Notes: generated by a model from the sequence alone, not told the origin. DNA of 64,000 nucleotides from Oikopleura dioica (GCA_907165135.1 OU015566.1:808501-872500); one strand, 5' to 3'; positions 22,579 to 34,446 are shown, counted from the first letter of the stretch. Numbers and translations: made by a program.

Positions 22579-25500
22579 TTACAATAAAAATAAGGCAGTG
22601 ATAAAAACCACAATTGTGGAAAAAAAATTTCTTGCAGAATTGAAGCCGATTTCAATCAGCATTTCTTCGAATCGCTCATTCGATTTCGGCACAGCGAGAT
22701 TGCAGATTTCCCCCTCGCAGCATTCTTTGCAGGTCTGAAAAAAGGAGCTTTGAGTTTTGGAATTTATCTGTTCTGTCAAAGGCCCGTCAAGTGTGGAGCA
22801 GGTGAACGTGTCAGCCGGGGCAGTGAGCGATTAGGTTGAGAAATTTGAGCGCGCACTTTGGAACACTTGTTTCTTTGAAAGTTGATACCTTTTTACATGA
22901 TTACCGACTTGTTTGCGACTTGATGGATGGTGATTTGGGCAAATGGGGAGCAAGAAAGATTGACAGAGCAGAAAATAAATGAAGATTGTCAACAAAAAAA
23001 TATTATAATTTTTTGATTAATTATTCAATAAATTATTAAGATTTTTAAGTTTATATTGAATAAATTATTTTAAAATAAAATATATAATCACCATTAAATA
23101 TTTTTTGTTTCTTAAAATTACGAATCTCTTATTCTTAAAATTTTAATAAATTTATATATTAAAAAAATATTGAGCCGTTCCGTTGACCACTTCTTATTAT
23201 TAGGATTTATTAAAAAAATGTGAATAATTAAAACTCACAGCTCTATTTTTTTATCTTATCCTCGAATTTTCGAAATTTCCTCTTTTTTTTTTTAATTGGT
23301 AGCCTAAATTGACAGGGTGCTCGCGTTTAGCCGCTGCTTCTGACAGCTCCACCTGGCTTGTTGAAAATTTTGACAAATTTGGACAGGCGCACTTTTCGAG
23401 AGGAAAAAAATTTTCCCGAAACATCCGAGCTGATCACTCAAGTACTCAACGAAAAAAATCAGAGCTCAATTGGATCATTTTCGTCTTGTTTCGCCGCGAA
23501 ATCGGAGCCGCGGCCCGGTGGCCAGATAGTTTTGGAAATTCCCTTATTATAGTGTCGAGTTTCACAAAAGCGCGTTTTTGAAAGCGAAAAGTACCGGAAA
23601 AAATACGACTGAAGATTAAAAAAATTTTAGCGATTGTTGGCGAGGGTCCAAATTGTAGTTTTGTAGTAGGAAATGTGTATTGAAATGTCAAGGTCTTTAT
23701 ACCCCCGATGAGCGAAAGCAGTAAATATTTAGCAGCTCGGAGATTTTAATGACCAAAAAGGGGATCAAACGGAGAACGTTTTAAGGGTCATTTGAAATCG
23801 TCAAAGAAAGGGGGGGATTTTAAATGTTGATTTTCGGGGGAAAAACGAGAAAAAGAGGTGATTTTCTGGATCAGGGTTTTGATTGGTCGGTAGGCCAAAT
23901 ACAGCAATCTTATTGGTAATTCAAAAATTCACTTCATTTTCCCCGAAATAGGGCACAAACCAAGAAAAAAGAAGCATTTTTGACAGACCAATAAGATTGC
24001 TGTATTTGGCCTACCGACCAATCAAATTCCAGATCCAGAAAATCATTTTATTTTTTTCGATTCTGCCCCGAAGAAAGGGGGGATTTCATGTTGTTGATTT
24101 TCGAGGCGAAAATCTGTTTTTTTTGTACTTACAGTGAGTCCAGTGATGGGATCAGTGTGGCATCCTAGCTGCTCCTGGTGGCACTTGTTTCGTGTCATGC
24201 AGCTCTTGCGGACTCTAATCGAATCTGTTTCTCCCGAAAAGACATGTTCGGTAAAGCAGAACTCCGTCTCTGAATTTTGACATTGAAATTCGAAAAGAAA
24301 GAAAAGAGCCTGTTTATAGCGAAAACGAAAATGGACACCCAGCTGATGAGCACAAGCAATGAAAAGTGGCAATTTCCATTTTCTCACGCCGCAAAGAGAA
24401 AACTGCCCCGGCGCGTTTATTTTCAGAATTTTGTTTTGGGAGTCAATATCAGTTTTTTTGTGAATTATACGGAGCTCGGCGCCAGTAGAAAACCTGAGTC
24501 AGGGTTCTAAGTTTACCTGAGTCAGGGTTCCGAGTAAAAACCTGAGTCAGGGTTTTGGGTCGAAAACCTGAGTCAGGGTTTAAGTCGAAAACCTGAGTCA
24601 GGGTTCTGATTGAAAACCTGAGTTAGGGTTTTAGGTCGAAAACCTGAGTCAGGGTTCGAAAAAGCCGAATTTTCCGATTTTCGAACCCTGACTCAGGTTT
24701 TCCACATTCCGATACAATTAAAAAGCCCATTTTTTCACCCCCTAAGAATGACTCGAAAAGCCGATAATGGGAAAATCTCGGTGGCACTCGAGCTGACTCA
24801 AGGATTTTTCAGATGAATGACGGCCGCTTCCGAGAGCGCTCAATCAAAAATTCTCTAATTTTTGAATGAAATTTGATCGAGTGAGCATTACCTGCTGGAC
24901 AAAAGATGTCAGGAGCGTGATTGTTGCATTCGTAGTTGTCCACTGCGTTTTCACAGGTGAAACATCTGAAGGCGTCGGCGTATGGGAGGACTAAAATGGA
25001 GAGTTAAGGGGGTAACCAATGATATTCTTCGATGGTTACTTCCAATTGTTTCTTAGGGTCTATCTCCTTAAAATTTTCAATAAAAACATTTCTTGAATTT
25101 CCGGTCAAATAAAAAAAATTGACAAAACAGATCAATCCCCAGCTGAATTGGACGGAATCTCTCACGTGATTCGAGCCCTAATCCACAAATATGGCCGACG
25201 GCCGCAGCGGGTACCCAAATTTTATGACCTCTAATAGCAAATATGATGAGCGCGAATTTTTGACACTCGATCGGAAGTCGACCAATTTGGGTTAGATTTT
25301 TGGATGTTTCCGGAATTCAGATTTTTTAAAGAAAAAAAAAATTCTCATTTGTCAAATTTCCGCTGATTCGACAAAAAAGTGGGCAGGTGTCGCCCAGACT
25401 TGGACAAAGCAGGAACGCTTCCGGAACTCCACTCGGCTTTGATCTATCTGCCCACGTGACACATTGTTTGCTGGATCAAATCAGAAAAAGAAAAGAAGAT

Positions 25501-25907
25501 GAAACTTGCAAATCTGACAGGTAAGCCTTCCTGGGCCATTTGTTGACGATTAACACAAATAAACAATTCGAAAAGTAAAATGATGGTTCTGTTTAGGATT
25601 TCCGGATTTTTGAATGAATTTATTTTGCGCATAAATAATGAGAAAATATTTTTCATTCCAAATTGAAAACTCAGGGCTTCAAGAAAGCTCGAAAACCTGA
25701 GTCAGGGTCCTATGCTCTTAATTCATGATCACTCAGGACCCTGACTCAGGTTTTCCACACAGGTTTCCGCTCTTTTAAGCTGTGGACTAAAGTTGTGACA
25801 CCCTTAAAATTAAAGATTTTCTTACCTCTCTTGTAAATATGAACAATATCAGCTTCAGTAAAATCTCTAGAAAACACGATTCCCAATAAAACAGCAATAA
25901 TCTTCAT
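22579..25907 (-). CDS. Ly6/uPAR-type three-finger protein, probably GPI-anchored
   Basis: Exons 25826-25907, 24892-24990, 24133-24269 and 22579-22734 (minus) give 157 residues. A signal peptide ([13 protein letters not shown]) is followed by a cysteine-rich domain starting [16 protein letters not shown], with [19 protein letters not shown] and the closing pair ECCEGEICN. The CC...C-N ending is the hallmark of the Ly6/uPAR fold. A hydrophobic tail without charged anchor ([15 protein letters not shown]) suggests GPI attachment. Cell-surface signalling or complement-related roles are known for the family; none can be assigned here. The introns are long (1398, 622 and 835 nt) and filled with repeats, unusual beside the 40-nt introns nearby. 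Confidence 0.82.
22980..23170. repeat. Very AT-rich tract inside an intron
   Basis: About 190 bp of nearly pure A and T with ATTAAT, AATAAATTATT and similar words, inside the last intron of the Ly6-type gene. No palindromic ends were identified. Confidence 0.4.
23862..24050. mobile_element. Palindromic MITE in an intron
   Basis: Two arms of about 65 bp are inverted copies (ATTTTCTGGATC, TTTGATTGGTCGGTAGGCC, AATACAGCAATCTTATTGGT). The innermost phrase CCAATAAGATTGCTGTATT also appears alone at about 8775. Confidence 0.6.
24488..24707. repeat. CCTGAGTCAGGGTT tandem repeat with inverted last unit
   Basis: Seven direct copies of AAAACCTGAGTCAGGGTT are spaced by about 28-30 bp, followed by one inverted copy (AACCCTGACTCAGGTTTT). 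The repeated word is the end sequence of the palindromic family seen at 33891-34114 and elsewhere. It lies in an intron of the Ly6-type gene. Confidence 0.7.
25688..25763. mobile_element. Short copy of the CCTGAGTCAGG palindromic family
   Basis: The inverted arms CGAAAACCTGAGTCAGGGTCC and GGACCCTGACTCAGGTTTTCC-type ends enclose about 30 bp, inside the first intron of the Ly6-type gene. Confidence 0.5.
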
Positions 25908-26570
25908 TTTCCCGAAATCTCTTCAAACAAAAACTCAAGTCAGCAATTTTTCTCTTGTTGATTTTAACTCAGAAACTGTGAAAAAATATGTAAATTTTGA
26001 GAATAAGGTGCGATCCTCGCTCTTTTTGATTTATTTCGCGGCGGAGGAGCGCGCGCCGCGAAATTCGCGCTCCAGAGCGCCACGATCATTTTTTGGTGCT
26101 TTGGGATCATCAATCAATTGATTTTCGTGTGGTTTTGAGGGGAAATGAGAAATTGAAGATTGTTAATTTTAAAATGAAATCAATAATCAGTTCCGGATGG
26201 GAATTGTTTATTGCGCATCAGGAATTTCTTCATCTTTCTTGAGAATTTTTGCTTAGGGCTCTTAGCATAGGGTAAGGATTGTCGGGGCGAAAATAAGGGG
26301 TGGTGTAAGGAACCGACATAAAAATTTCGACAAATTTTGCTTAGGTTTTTTCTCAGCTCCGTACTGGCCGGTTCGCCGAATCTTTGCTTCTGATTGGTTG
26401 AAAATTTCCAGGAAAATTTATCGAAAAATAGGGGTTTCAGCTCAACTTTTCGTTTTTTCTTCCAAAAATTCGGATTTTTGAACAAAACTTGAATCAAAAA
26501 AATCAAAAATCTGTGAAAAAGGCCATGAAAATTGTTTGACGAATTTGTTAAAATAGGGATTCCCTATTAG
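25908..26570. other. Intergenic region with a damaged MITE
   Basis: Contains a short GC-rich patch of GCGCGC and CGCGAA (about 26038-26085) and a family 1 MITE (26295-26425) whose right arm is diverged or lost. No gene is seen. Confidence 0.45.
26295..26425. mobile_element. Degenerate Mutator-like MITE
   Basis: Begins GGGGTGGTGTAAGGAACCGAC and keeps the middle (CTGATTGGTTGAAAATTTCC), but the right arm is cut short after TTTATCGA. Confidence 0.5.
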
Positions 26571-27649
26571 TAGGGTCCGCACGCAAAAAAGGGTCGGATC
26601 AGTGCGCTCAATTTTTTCAAAAAACGGCTTGGATAGTATGAAAGAGCAACTCAAACTGAATATTTTTCATATTGAAAGTTTTTCACCGCCACTGACTTTT
26701 CTGCCGGAAATGGTCAGGTTTAACACCGGAAATCGGTACTTTTTCACGTTTCTGGCCGGCTCACCTTGATCTCATCGTGATAAGATATTGATAAGGGGCT
26801 CAAAAGAAAGCTCGTCGTCTGAGCTTTCTATTGGTACCAAAAAAAAGTAGTCACTTAGTTCAAATTTTTGGCGCTAGAAGCGATTGAAGGTGCTCAGGGT
26901 GCTCAAAAATTGCTTAAAATCACCGGAACTAGCCGGTTTCGGTCAAAAACCTCATGTAACCCCTTACATATGAATATCTTTCGATAGGACTCTTTTCTCT
27001 TGACAAAATATTGACCGGTTAAGAGCTCAACCAACCGGTTCTCAGGCCAAAACCAGCCGGTTTCTCTCCAAAACCACGTGTTTTCTATTACATATGGATA
27101 TCTATCGAAAGGTTTTTCTTTTTTGAGTACAAATTGACCGGTTCAAAGCCGGCTAAAAGGTCAACTTTGGTCAAGTTCGGCCGGAGGACCTCCCTGGTGG
27201 AAGACCATCCGCTGGAAGACCAGTATTTAAAATTTTTAATATATGGCTATGCTCGGTCAATATATGGCCACGTATGGTAAACGTTGGTCAAGTTTGGCCG
27301 GAGGACCCTCGGAGGACCTTTCTGGTGGGAGAACATCAGCTGGAAGACCAAAATTAAAAAATGAAATAAAATGCCTTGGTGGGCTAAGAATAAACACTTT
27401 CGGCAAACTTTGGTCACTTTTTGCCGGTAGACCCCCGGAGGACCCCTTCTAACGGAGAACAATCAACTGGAAGATCATTAAATAAAAAATTAAAATCAAT
27501 CACAGTCGACTTAGTGATTATAGGGGCATCGCCGACCAAAAGCTATGTGGCCACATAATTCAGTGAGTGACAAAGAAAAGCCGTCAAAAAGAGAAGGCAA
27601 CGCCCGTTTATTCGAACCGAGATAAGGCCAAGCCTGTTTATCCTTTTGA

Positions 27650-29016
27650 ATAAGAGTAAGGGCGAAGCCGACCCGAAGGGAGGCCACGCCCGTTCATTCT
27701 TTTCAATCAGAATCAGGGCGAAGCCGACCCGAAGGGGAGGCGACGCCCGATCATTCTTTTCAATCAGGGTCAGGGCGAAGCCGACCCGAAGGGGAGGCGA
27801 CGCCCGTTCATTCTATTCAATCAGAGTCAGGGTGAAGCCGACCCGAAGGGGAGGCAACGCTCGCTCATTCTATTCAATCAGAGTCAGCGCGAAGCCGACC
27901 CGAAGGGGAGGCCACGCCCGTTCATTCTTTTCAATCAGAGCTAGGGCGAAGCCGACCCGAAGGGGAGGCCACGCCCGTTCATTCTTTTCAATCAGAGCTA
28001 GGGCGAAGCCGACCCGAAGGGAGGCCACGCCCGTTCATTCTTTCAATCAGAGCTAGGGCGAAGCCGACCCGAAGGGGAGGCAACGACCGTTCATCCTTTC
28101 AATCAGAGTTAGGGCGGAGCCGACGCGAAAGGAGGCCACGTCCGTTCATTCTATTCAATCAGGGTCAGGGCGAAGCCGACCCGAAGGGGGGCCACGCCCG
28201 TTCATTCTTTTTAATCAGAGTCAGGGCGAAGCCGACCCGAAGTGGAGGCCACGCCCGTTCATTCTTTCAATCAGTGTAAGGGCGAAGCCGATCCGAAGAG
28301 GAACCACGCATGTTCATTCTTTTCAATCAGGGTCAAGGCGGAGCCGACCCGAAGGGGAGGCCACGCTTGTTCATTCTTTTCAATCAGGGTCAGGGCGGAG
28401 CGGACCCGAAAGGGAGGCCACGCGCGTTCATTCTTTTCAATCAGAGCTAGGGCGAAGCCGACCCGAAGGGGAGGCAACGACCGTTCATCCTTTTCAATCA
28501 GAGTTAGGGCGGAGCCGACGCGAAAGGGAGGCCACGTCCGTTCATTCTATTCAATCAGGGTCAGGGCGAAGCCGACCCGAAGGGGGGCCACGCCCGTTCA
28601 TTCTTTTTAATCAGAGTCAGGGCGAAGCCGACCCGAAGTGGAGGCCACGCCCGTTCATTCTTTTCAATCAGTGTAAGGGCGAAGCCGATCCGAAGAGGAA
28701 CCACGCATGTTCATTCTTTTCAATCAGGGTCAAGGCGGAGCCGACCCGAAGGGGAGGCCACGCTTGTTCATTCTTTTCAATCAGGGTCAGGGCGGAGCGG
28801 ACCCGAAAGGGAGGCCACGCGCGTTCATTCTATTCAATCAGAGTCAGGGCGAAGCCGACCCGAAGGGGAACCACGCCCGTTCGTTCTTTTCAATCAGAGC
28901 TAGGGCGAAGCCGACCCGAAGGGGAGGCAACGACCGTTCATTCTTTTCAATCAGGGTAAGAGCGAAGCCGACCCGAAGGGGAGGCCACGCCTGTTCATTC
29001 CATTCAATCAGAAGCA
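27650..29016 (+). repeat. 57-bp tandem repeat array, left arm
   Basis: About 24 units of GGGCGAAGCCGACCCGAAGG...CGTTCATTC...CAATCAG. Because 57 is a multiple of three and stops are absent in several frames, long artificial open frames of a 19-residue repeat (KPTRRGGHARSFFSIRxRA) arise. Blocks of about seven units are themselves repeated (28080-28470 and 28475-28870). Confidence 0.85.
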
Positions 29017-29230
29017 GGGCCTTGTATCAAATTTGTGGACATTTTTCAGATAACGAGGGGACAAAAAATATCCACAGAATCCGTCAACAACTGTTTTAAG
29101 AGAACCCTAGCCCTTATTTTGACTTTATTTAATGAACGAAAATGCAACCTCTTACAGATTAAGTTTTAACGACGGTTTTTTCGAGATATAAAAGTTTTCG
29201 ATTTTACTCTGATTGTGAAGAATGATTTGG

Positions 29231-31035
29231 CGTGGCCTCCCCTTCGGGTCGGCTTCGCCCTGACACTGATTGAAAAGAATGAACGGGCGTGGCCTCCTTC
29301 GGGTCGGCTTCGCCCTGACTCTGATTGAAAAGAATGAAGGGGCGTGGCCCCTCCTTCGGGTCGGTTCCGCCCTGACCCTGATTGAATAGGATAAATGCGC
29401 GTGGCCTCCCCTTCAGGTCGGCTTCGCGCTGACTCTGATTGATTAGAATAAGCGAGCGTTGCCTCCCCTTTGGGTCGGCTTCGCCCTGACCCTGATTGAA
29501 TAGAATGAACGGGCGTTGCCTTCCCTTCGGGTCGGCTTCGCCCTGACTCTGATTGAATAGAATGAATGGGCGTGGCCTCCCCTTCGGGTCAGCTTTGCCT
29601 TGCTTTTGATTGAAAAGAATGAGCGAGCGTGGCCTCCCCTTCGGGTCAGCTTCGCCCTGACTCTGATTGAAAAGAATGAACGGGCGTGGCCCCCCCTTCG
29701 GGTCGGCTTCGCCCTGGCACTGATTGAAAAGAATGAACGGGCGTGGCCTCCCCTTCGGGTCGGCTTCGCGCTGACTCTGATTGAATAGAATGAGCGAGCG
29801 TTGCCTCCCCTTCGGGTCGGCTTCACCCTGACTCTGATTGAAAAGAATGATCGGGCGTCGCCTCCCCTTCGGGTCGGCTTCGCCCTGACCCTGATTGAAT
29901 AGAATGAACGGGCGTGGCCTTCCCTTCGGGTCGGCTTCGCTTGACTCTGATTGAATAAAATGAATCGGTGTGGCCTCCCCTTCGGGTCAGCTTCGCCCTG
30001 ACTCTGATTGAAAAGAATGAACGGGATCGGCCTCCCCTTCGGGTCAGCTTCGCCCTGGCACTGATTGAATAGAATGAACGGACGTGGCCTCCCTTTCGGG
30101 TCGGCTCCGCCCTAACCCTGATTGAAAAGGATGAACGGTCGTTGCCTCCCCTTCGGGTCGGCTTCGCCCTAGCTCTGATTGAAAAGAATGAACGGGCGTG
30201 GCCTCCCTTCGGGTCGGCTTCGCCCTAGCTCTGATTGAAGAGAATGAACGGGCTTGGCCTCCCCTTCGGGTCGGCTTCGCGCTGACTCTGATTGAATAGA
30301 ATGAGCGAGCGTTGCCTCCCCTTCGGGTCGGCTTCACCCTGACTCTGATTGAATAGAATGAACGGGCGTCGCCTCCCCTTCGGGTCGGCTTCGCCCTGAC
30401 CCTGATTGAAAAGAATGATCGGGCGTCGCCTCCCCTTCGGGTCGGCTTCGCCCTGATTCTGATTGAATAGAATGAACGGGCGTCGCCTCCCCTTCGGGTC
30501 GGCTTCGCCCTGACCCTGATTGAATAGAATGAACGGACGTGGCCTCCCTTTCGCGTCGGCTCCGCCCTAACTCTGATTGAAAAGGATGAACGGTCGTTGC
30601 CTCCCCTTCGGGTCGGCTTCGCCCTAGCTCTGATTGAAAAGAATGAACGGGCGTGGCCTCCCCTTCGGGTCGGCTTCGCCCTAGCTCTGATTGAAAAGAA
30701 TGAACGGGCGTGGCCTCCCCTTCGGGTCGGCTTCGCCCTAGCTCTGATTGAAAAGAATGAACGGGCGTGGCCTCCCCTTCGGGTCGGCTTCGCGCTGACT
30801 CTGATTGAATAGAATGAGCGAGCGTTGCCTCCCCTTCGGGTCGGCTTCACCCTGACTCTGATTGAATAGAATGAACGGGCGTCGCCTCCCCTTCGGGTCG
30901 GCTTCGCCCTGACCCTGATTGAAAAGAATGATCGGGCGTCGCCTCCCCTTCGGGTCGGCTTCGCCCTGATTCTGATTGAAAAGAATGAACGGGCGTGGCC
31001 TCCCCTTCGGGTCGGCTTCGCCCTTACTCTTATTC
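29231..31035 (-). repeat. 57-bp tandem repeat array, right arm
   Basis: About 31 units in opposite orientation to the left array. The greater length shows unequal expansion or contraction after the inverted structure formed. Open frames here are by-products of the repeat and are not called as genes. Confidence 0.85.
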
Positions 31036-32110
31036 AAAAGGATAAACAGGCTTGGCCTTATCTCGGTTCGAATAAACGGGCGTTGCCTTCTCTTTTTGAC
31101 GGCTTTTCTTTGTCACTCACTGAATTATGTGGCCACATAGCTTTTGGTCGGCGATGCCCCTATAATCACTAAGTCGACTGTGATTGATTTTAATTTTTTA
31201 TTTAATGATCTTCCAGTTGATTGTTCTCCGTTAGAAGGGGTCCTCCGGGGGTCTACCGGCAAAAAGTGACCAAAGTTTGCCGAAAGTGTTTATTCTTAGC
31301 CCACCAAGGCATTTTATTTCATTTTTTAATTTTGGTCTTCCAGCTGATGTTCTCCCACCAGAAAGGTCCTCCGAGGGTCCTCCGGCCAAACTTGACCAAC
31401 GTTTACCATACGTGGCCATATATTGACCGAGCATAGCCATATATTAAAAATTTTAAATACTGGTCTTCCAGCGGATGGTCTTCCACCAGGGAGGTCCTCC
31501 GGCCGAACTTGACCAAAGTTGACCTTTTAGCCGGCTTTGAACCGGTCAATTTGTACTCAAAAAAGAAAAACCTTTCGATAGATATCCATATGTAATAGAA
31601 AACACGTGGTTTTGGAGAGAAACCGGCTGGTTTTGGCCTGAGAACCGGTTGGTTGAGCTCTTAACCGGTCAATATTTTGTCAAGAGAAAAGAGTCCTATC
31701 GAAAGATATTCATATGTAAGGGGTTACATGAGGTTTTTGACCGAAACCGGCTAGTTCCGGTGATTTTAAGCAATTTTTGAGCACCCTGAGCACCTTCAAT
31801 CGCTTCTAGCGCCAAAAATTTGAACTAAGTGACTACTTTTTTTTGGTACCAATAGAAAGCTCAGACGACGAGCTTTCTTTTGAGCCCCTTATCAATATCT
31901 TATCACGATGAGATCAAGGTGAGCCGGCCAGAAACGTGAAAAAGTACCGATTTCCGGTGTTAAACCTGACCATTTCCGGCAGAAAAGTCAGTGGCGGTGA
32001 AAAACTTTCAATATGAAAAATATTCAGTTTGAGTTGCTCTTTCATACTATCCAAGCCGTTTTTTGAAAATCAAGAGATTTCAGGTGGTCGATTTTTGCGT
32101 GCGGACCCTA

Positions 32111-33281
32111 CCTATTAGGGAACCCCTAAAGAAAGGTTTAAAAATTCGATTTGCAAGAAAAAAAGCAACAGCAAAATCAAAAAAAGTAAAAAGCTCTCCT
32201 TTTTCCCAGCAATTACAAAGATAATGAGTAAAAATTATAAGCCCGTTTTTGAGCGATAATTTATCACTCCTCCTGTTTTTGACAATTCAAAAGTGCAACT
32301 CATAATTGCCCCGCTTTGAAAACAGAAGCTTATCTCGTGTACTTAGGCCAAAATCACCTTTTTGTCCAAGAGGATTTCCGAGAAACAAGATCTGCTCGAA
32401 GTGAATCACGTGATTTTCGCCCGAGATAATTTTCTTGAGAACGAAAATTTGTAAGTTTTATTTGCATTTTGATTTTTGTTCGAGTGGGGTTCCGTTTGAA
32501 TGGGCAGGAAGATAGGGATATTCAAAGATGAGAAGAGCGGGAAGAAGGGAGAGAGATTCATTTTGAGTGGGTCACGTGAGCCAACTTGAGCCGCTTCAAA
32601 AAGCAACGCCGCCGCCTATCACTTACGAGAGCAAATATACACGGACTCAGCGCATTTGGGCGAGAATTGCTTGATTTTGGGTGCTTTCTAGTTGTTCAAA
32701 AACAAATAAAATAAAAATCGAAATCGATAAATATATCAAAATATTTTCGAAAAAAAGAGCCTTTGAGACAAAATTTCAACCAATCAGAATCGAGTTTCGC
32801 GTCTCATAGCCAATCAAAGACCATCATTTTGGCTTCAAAGTCCACTTTTTTGATATTTTTCTTCAGCCAATCATAAACCTATTTTTTGTAATTTTCACAC
32901 TCTTTTCAGGAAAAAACCGTGTTGGTCCTTAAAATTCAGAAGTTGTTTAGGCGGCGTCACCTGATCAGAGTCGATATTCACGATAGGGCGCGGATTATTC
33001 ATTTTGAAAACTTTTCAACTCGCGTCGTATCAGTTGTGTGTGTATAAATTCTCTTATCAGTGCTTTATCGAGGGTGAGCTTTCCCAGCAGGAGATCTTAT
33101 GTGAGCCGCCGTTTTTTCCGAAGAAATGATCTCTTTATTTCTTCACGAAGATTTTTACAGAAGAAAATGACGCTAACGGCAAGAGCTCTAAAATTTTCAA
33201 TGAAAAAAGAAAGAATTTTAAGGGCGTCGACCTGATAATCGTCCAAAAGCGAATTTCCAGGAGAATATTATCAGGACGATT
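32111..33281. other. Intergenic region, no supported gene
   Basis: AT-rich flank of the foldback element. Two CACGTG E-box-like words occur (about 32407 and 32573). A TATAAA at about 33044 precedes a tiny open frame (ATG 33167, 23 residues) with no recognisable content. A hairpin CCTGATAAT...ATTATCAGG lies at 33230-33275. Confidence 0.4.
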
Positions 33282-34373
33282 TCAATTAGTCTTTTTGTTG
33301 GTTTTGTTAATTTTTTCCACATTTTCAATAATTAAGGGTGTCAACGACGATTTCGTCAAAGTTATGAGACCCTTAATGATCAAAAACCATTTTCTAGGGA
33401 TCATCATCATAATCGTATATTTGATAGTTTTCTCTTGATCTTGGAGTTTCTCAAACATGGTCCGCAGAATCTTCATCTTGCTCTTCATCTCTTCGCCATT
33501 ATCTAAAGACTCACTATTGCAGTTCTTCTGAAAACAGTACCTCCAAAATCATCGTCCTTCGACCTCAAATAATTGATCGAATATCCGCCGAAAAAACCAA
33601 CAAGAAAAGAAGCAATAATCGAAAACACCGCCTAAATCATATTTTCAACCCCTTTACCACCCCCTTCATTTTTACCCAAATAATTGCAGCTTGCAAGCAC
33701 CCTCTTGATTTTTCATTAACAGCATTGATAGCCAGCGGCCCAATAATGATCCCCGGCGAAATTGCGGCTATCCCAAGAATCGCAAGAAGAAAGAGGGAGA
33801 ATCTGTAGCAGCAGATGTTTCTACCGAAGCACTTTTGAAATTTGATGAGAGCATGGTCGACTGGGCCGTAGTAATCTTCTTCTGGGATCGGCAACCTGTG
33901 TAGAGAACCTGAGTCAGCCTTTGAAGAGCAAAAATGAAAAGCCGCGTAGCGGCTTTTTTAAAAACGAAGCCGCGAAGCGGCTTCGCCAATATTTCAAGAT
34001 AGATAAGAGTAATTGCGTTTCGAAGCCGCTAAGCGGCTTCTTTTTTAAAAAAGCCGCGGCACGGCTTTTCATTATAGTTCTTCAAAGGCTGACTCAGGTT
34101 CTCTACACAGGTTGCGGAGCCCAGGTCTTCCTCTGATACGGAAAGGCGGTCGTTGAGTAGGAGAAGGATTCCGATGTAGATGATGGCGAGGGGGAGGAGA
34201 AAAAGGCAAGAAATCAACAAGGAGTACCGGGCAAATTGTTCGATTGTAGCTGTGTCGCTTAAAATTTCTTCAGCTGTTTCGTTGAAACCTGAAAAAAATC
34301 CTTCTTTTAAGAAAAAAAAAAGTGAATCAGATAAACCGTTTTGATGAAGAAAGCTTTCGAGATTCTCGACCAT
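33282..34373 (-). CDS. Multi-pass membrane protein with a transposon as intron
   Basis: Exons 34109-34373, 33676-33908, 33541-33631 and 33282-33502 (minus) sum to 270 codons. Three hydrophobic helices are clear: YSLLISCLFLLPLAIIYIGI, SLFLLAILGIAAISPGIIIG and FSIIASFLVGFFGGYSI, with an acidic loop (SEEDLG / PEEDYYGP) between the first two. The C-terminal part is charged and helical (EEMKSKMKILRTMFEKLQDQ). I do not recognise the family. The acidic loop is interrupted by a palindromic transposon (33891-34114). Using the GT inside its left end and the CTGACTCAG inside its right end as splice sites restores the frame exactly. The last intron (38 nt) is optional; reading through would end the protein a few residues later. 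Confidence 0.6.
33891..34114. mobile_element. Palindromic transposon acting as an intron
   Basis: The inverted ends GCAACCTGTGTAGAGAACC continue into CTGAGTCAGCCTTTGAAGA on both sides. The interior has four GCCGC-type hairpins (AAGCCGCGTAGCGGCTT, GAAGCCGCGAAGCGGCTTC and others). It lies within the coding sequence of the minus-strand gene and must be removed for a continuous protein. Confidence 0.72.
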
Positions 34374-34446
34374 TAAATTTTATGTCTCTTTGTAAATTTG
34401 TGGTTTGGGCTGGTCCAATTTGCAAAAAGTGACGATTACAGTTTAT

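Larger units (their letters stand above)
26571..32110. mobile_element. Giant foldback hAT-like transposon, 5.54 kb
   Basis: The 8-bp repeat CCTATTAG stands directly on both sides (26563-26570 and 32111-32118). The element starts TAGGGTCCGCACGCA and ends with its complement, fitting hAT termini. The two halves are inverted copies: unique-sequence arms of about 1.07 kb (near-identical except about 25 bp near the tip), then opposed arrays of a 57-bp repeat, then a 210-bp spacer (29017-29230). No transposase is visible, so it is non-autonomous. Such long-armed foldback elements with tandem repeats in the arms are known in other animals. Confidence 0.88.

Noticed and set aside
27646-29099. Long plus-strand open frames with a 19-residue repeat (KPTRRGGHARSFFSIR-like)
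   Set aside because: They arise because the 57-bp satellite unit is a multiple of three without stops. Equal frames exist on the opposite strand and in the other arm, and no splice or start context supports a gene.
29443-31037. Minus-strand repeat open frames of up to 268 residues
   Set aside because: Mirror image of the left array within the foldback element; same reasoning.
33038-33235. Small plus-strand open frame after a TATA-like word
   Set aside because: Only 65 codons, no family, no ATG near its start that gives more than 23 residues; kept as intergenic.
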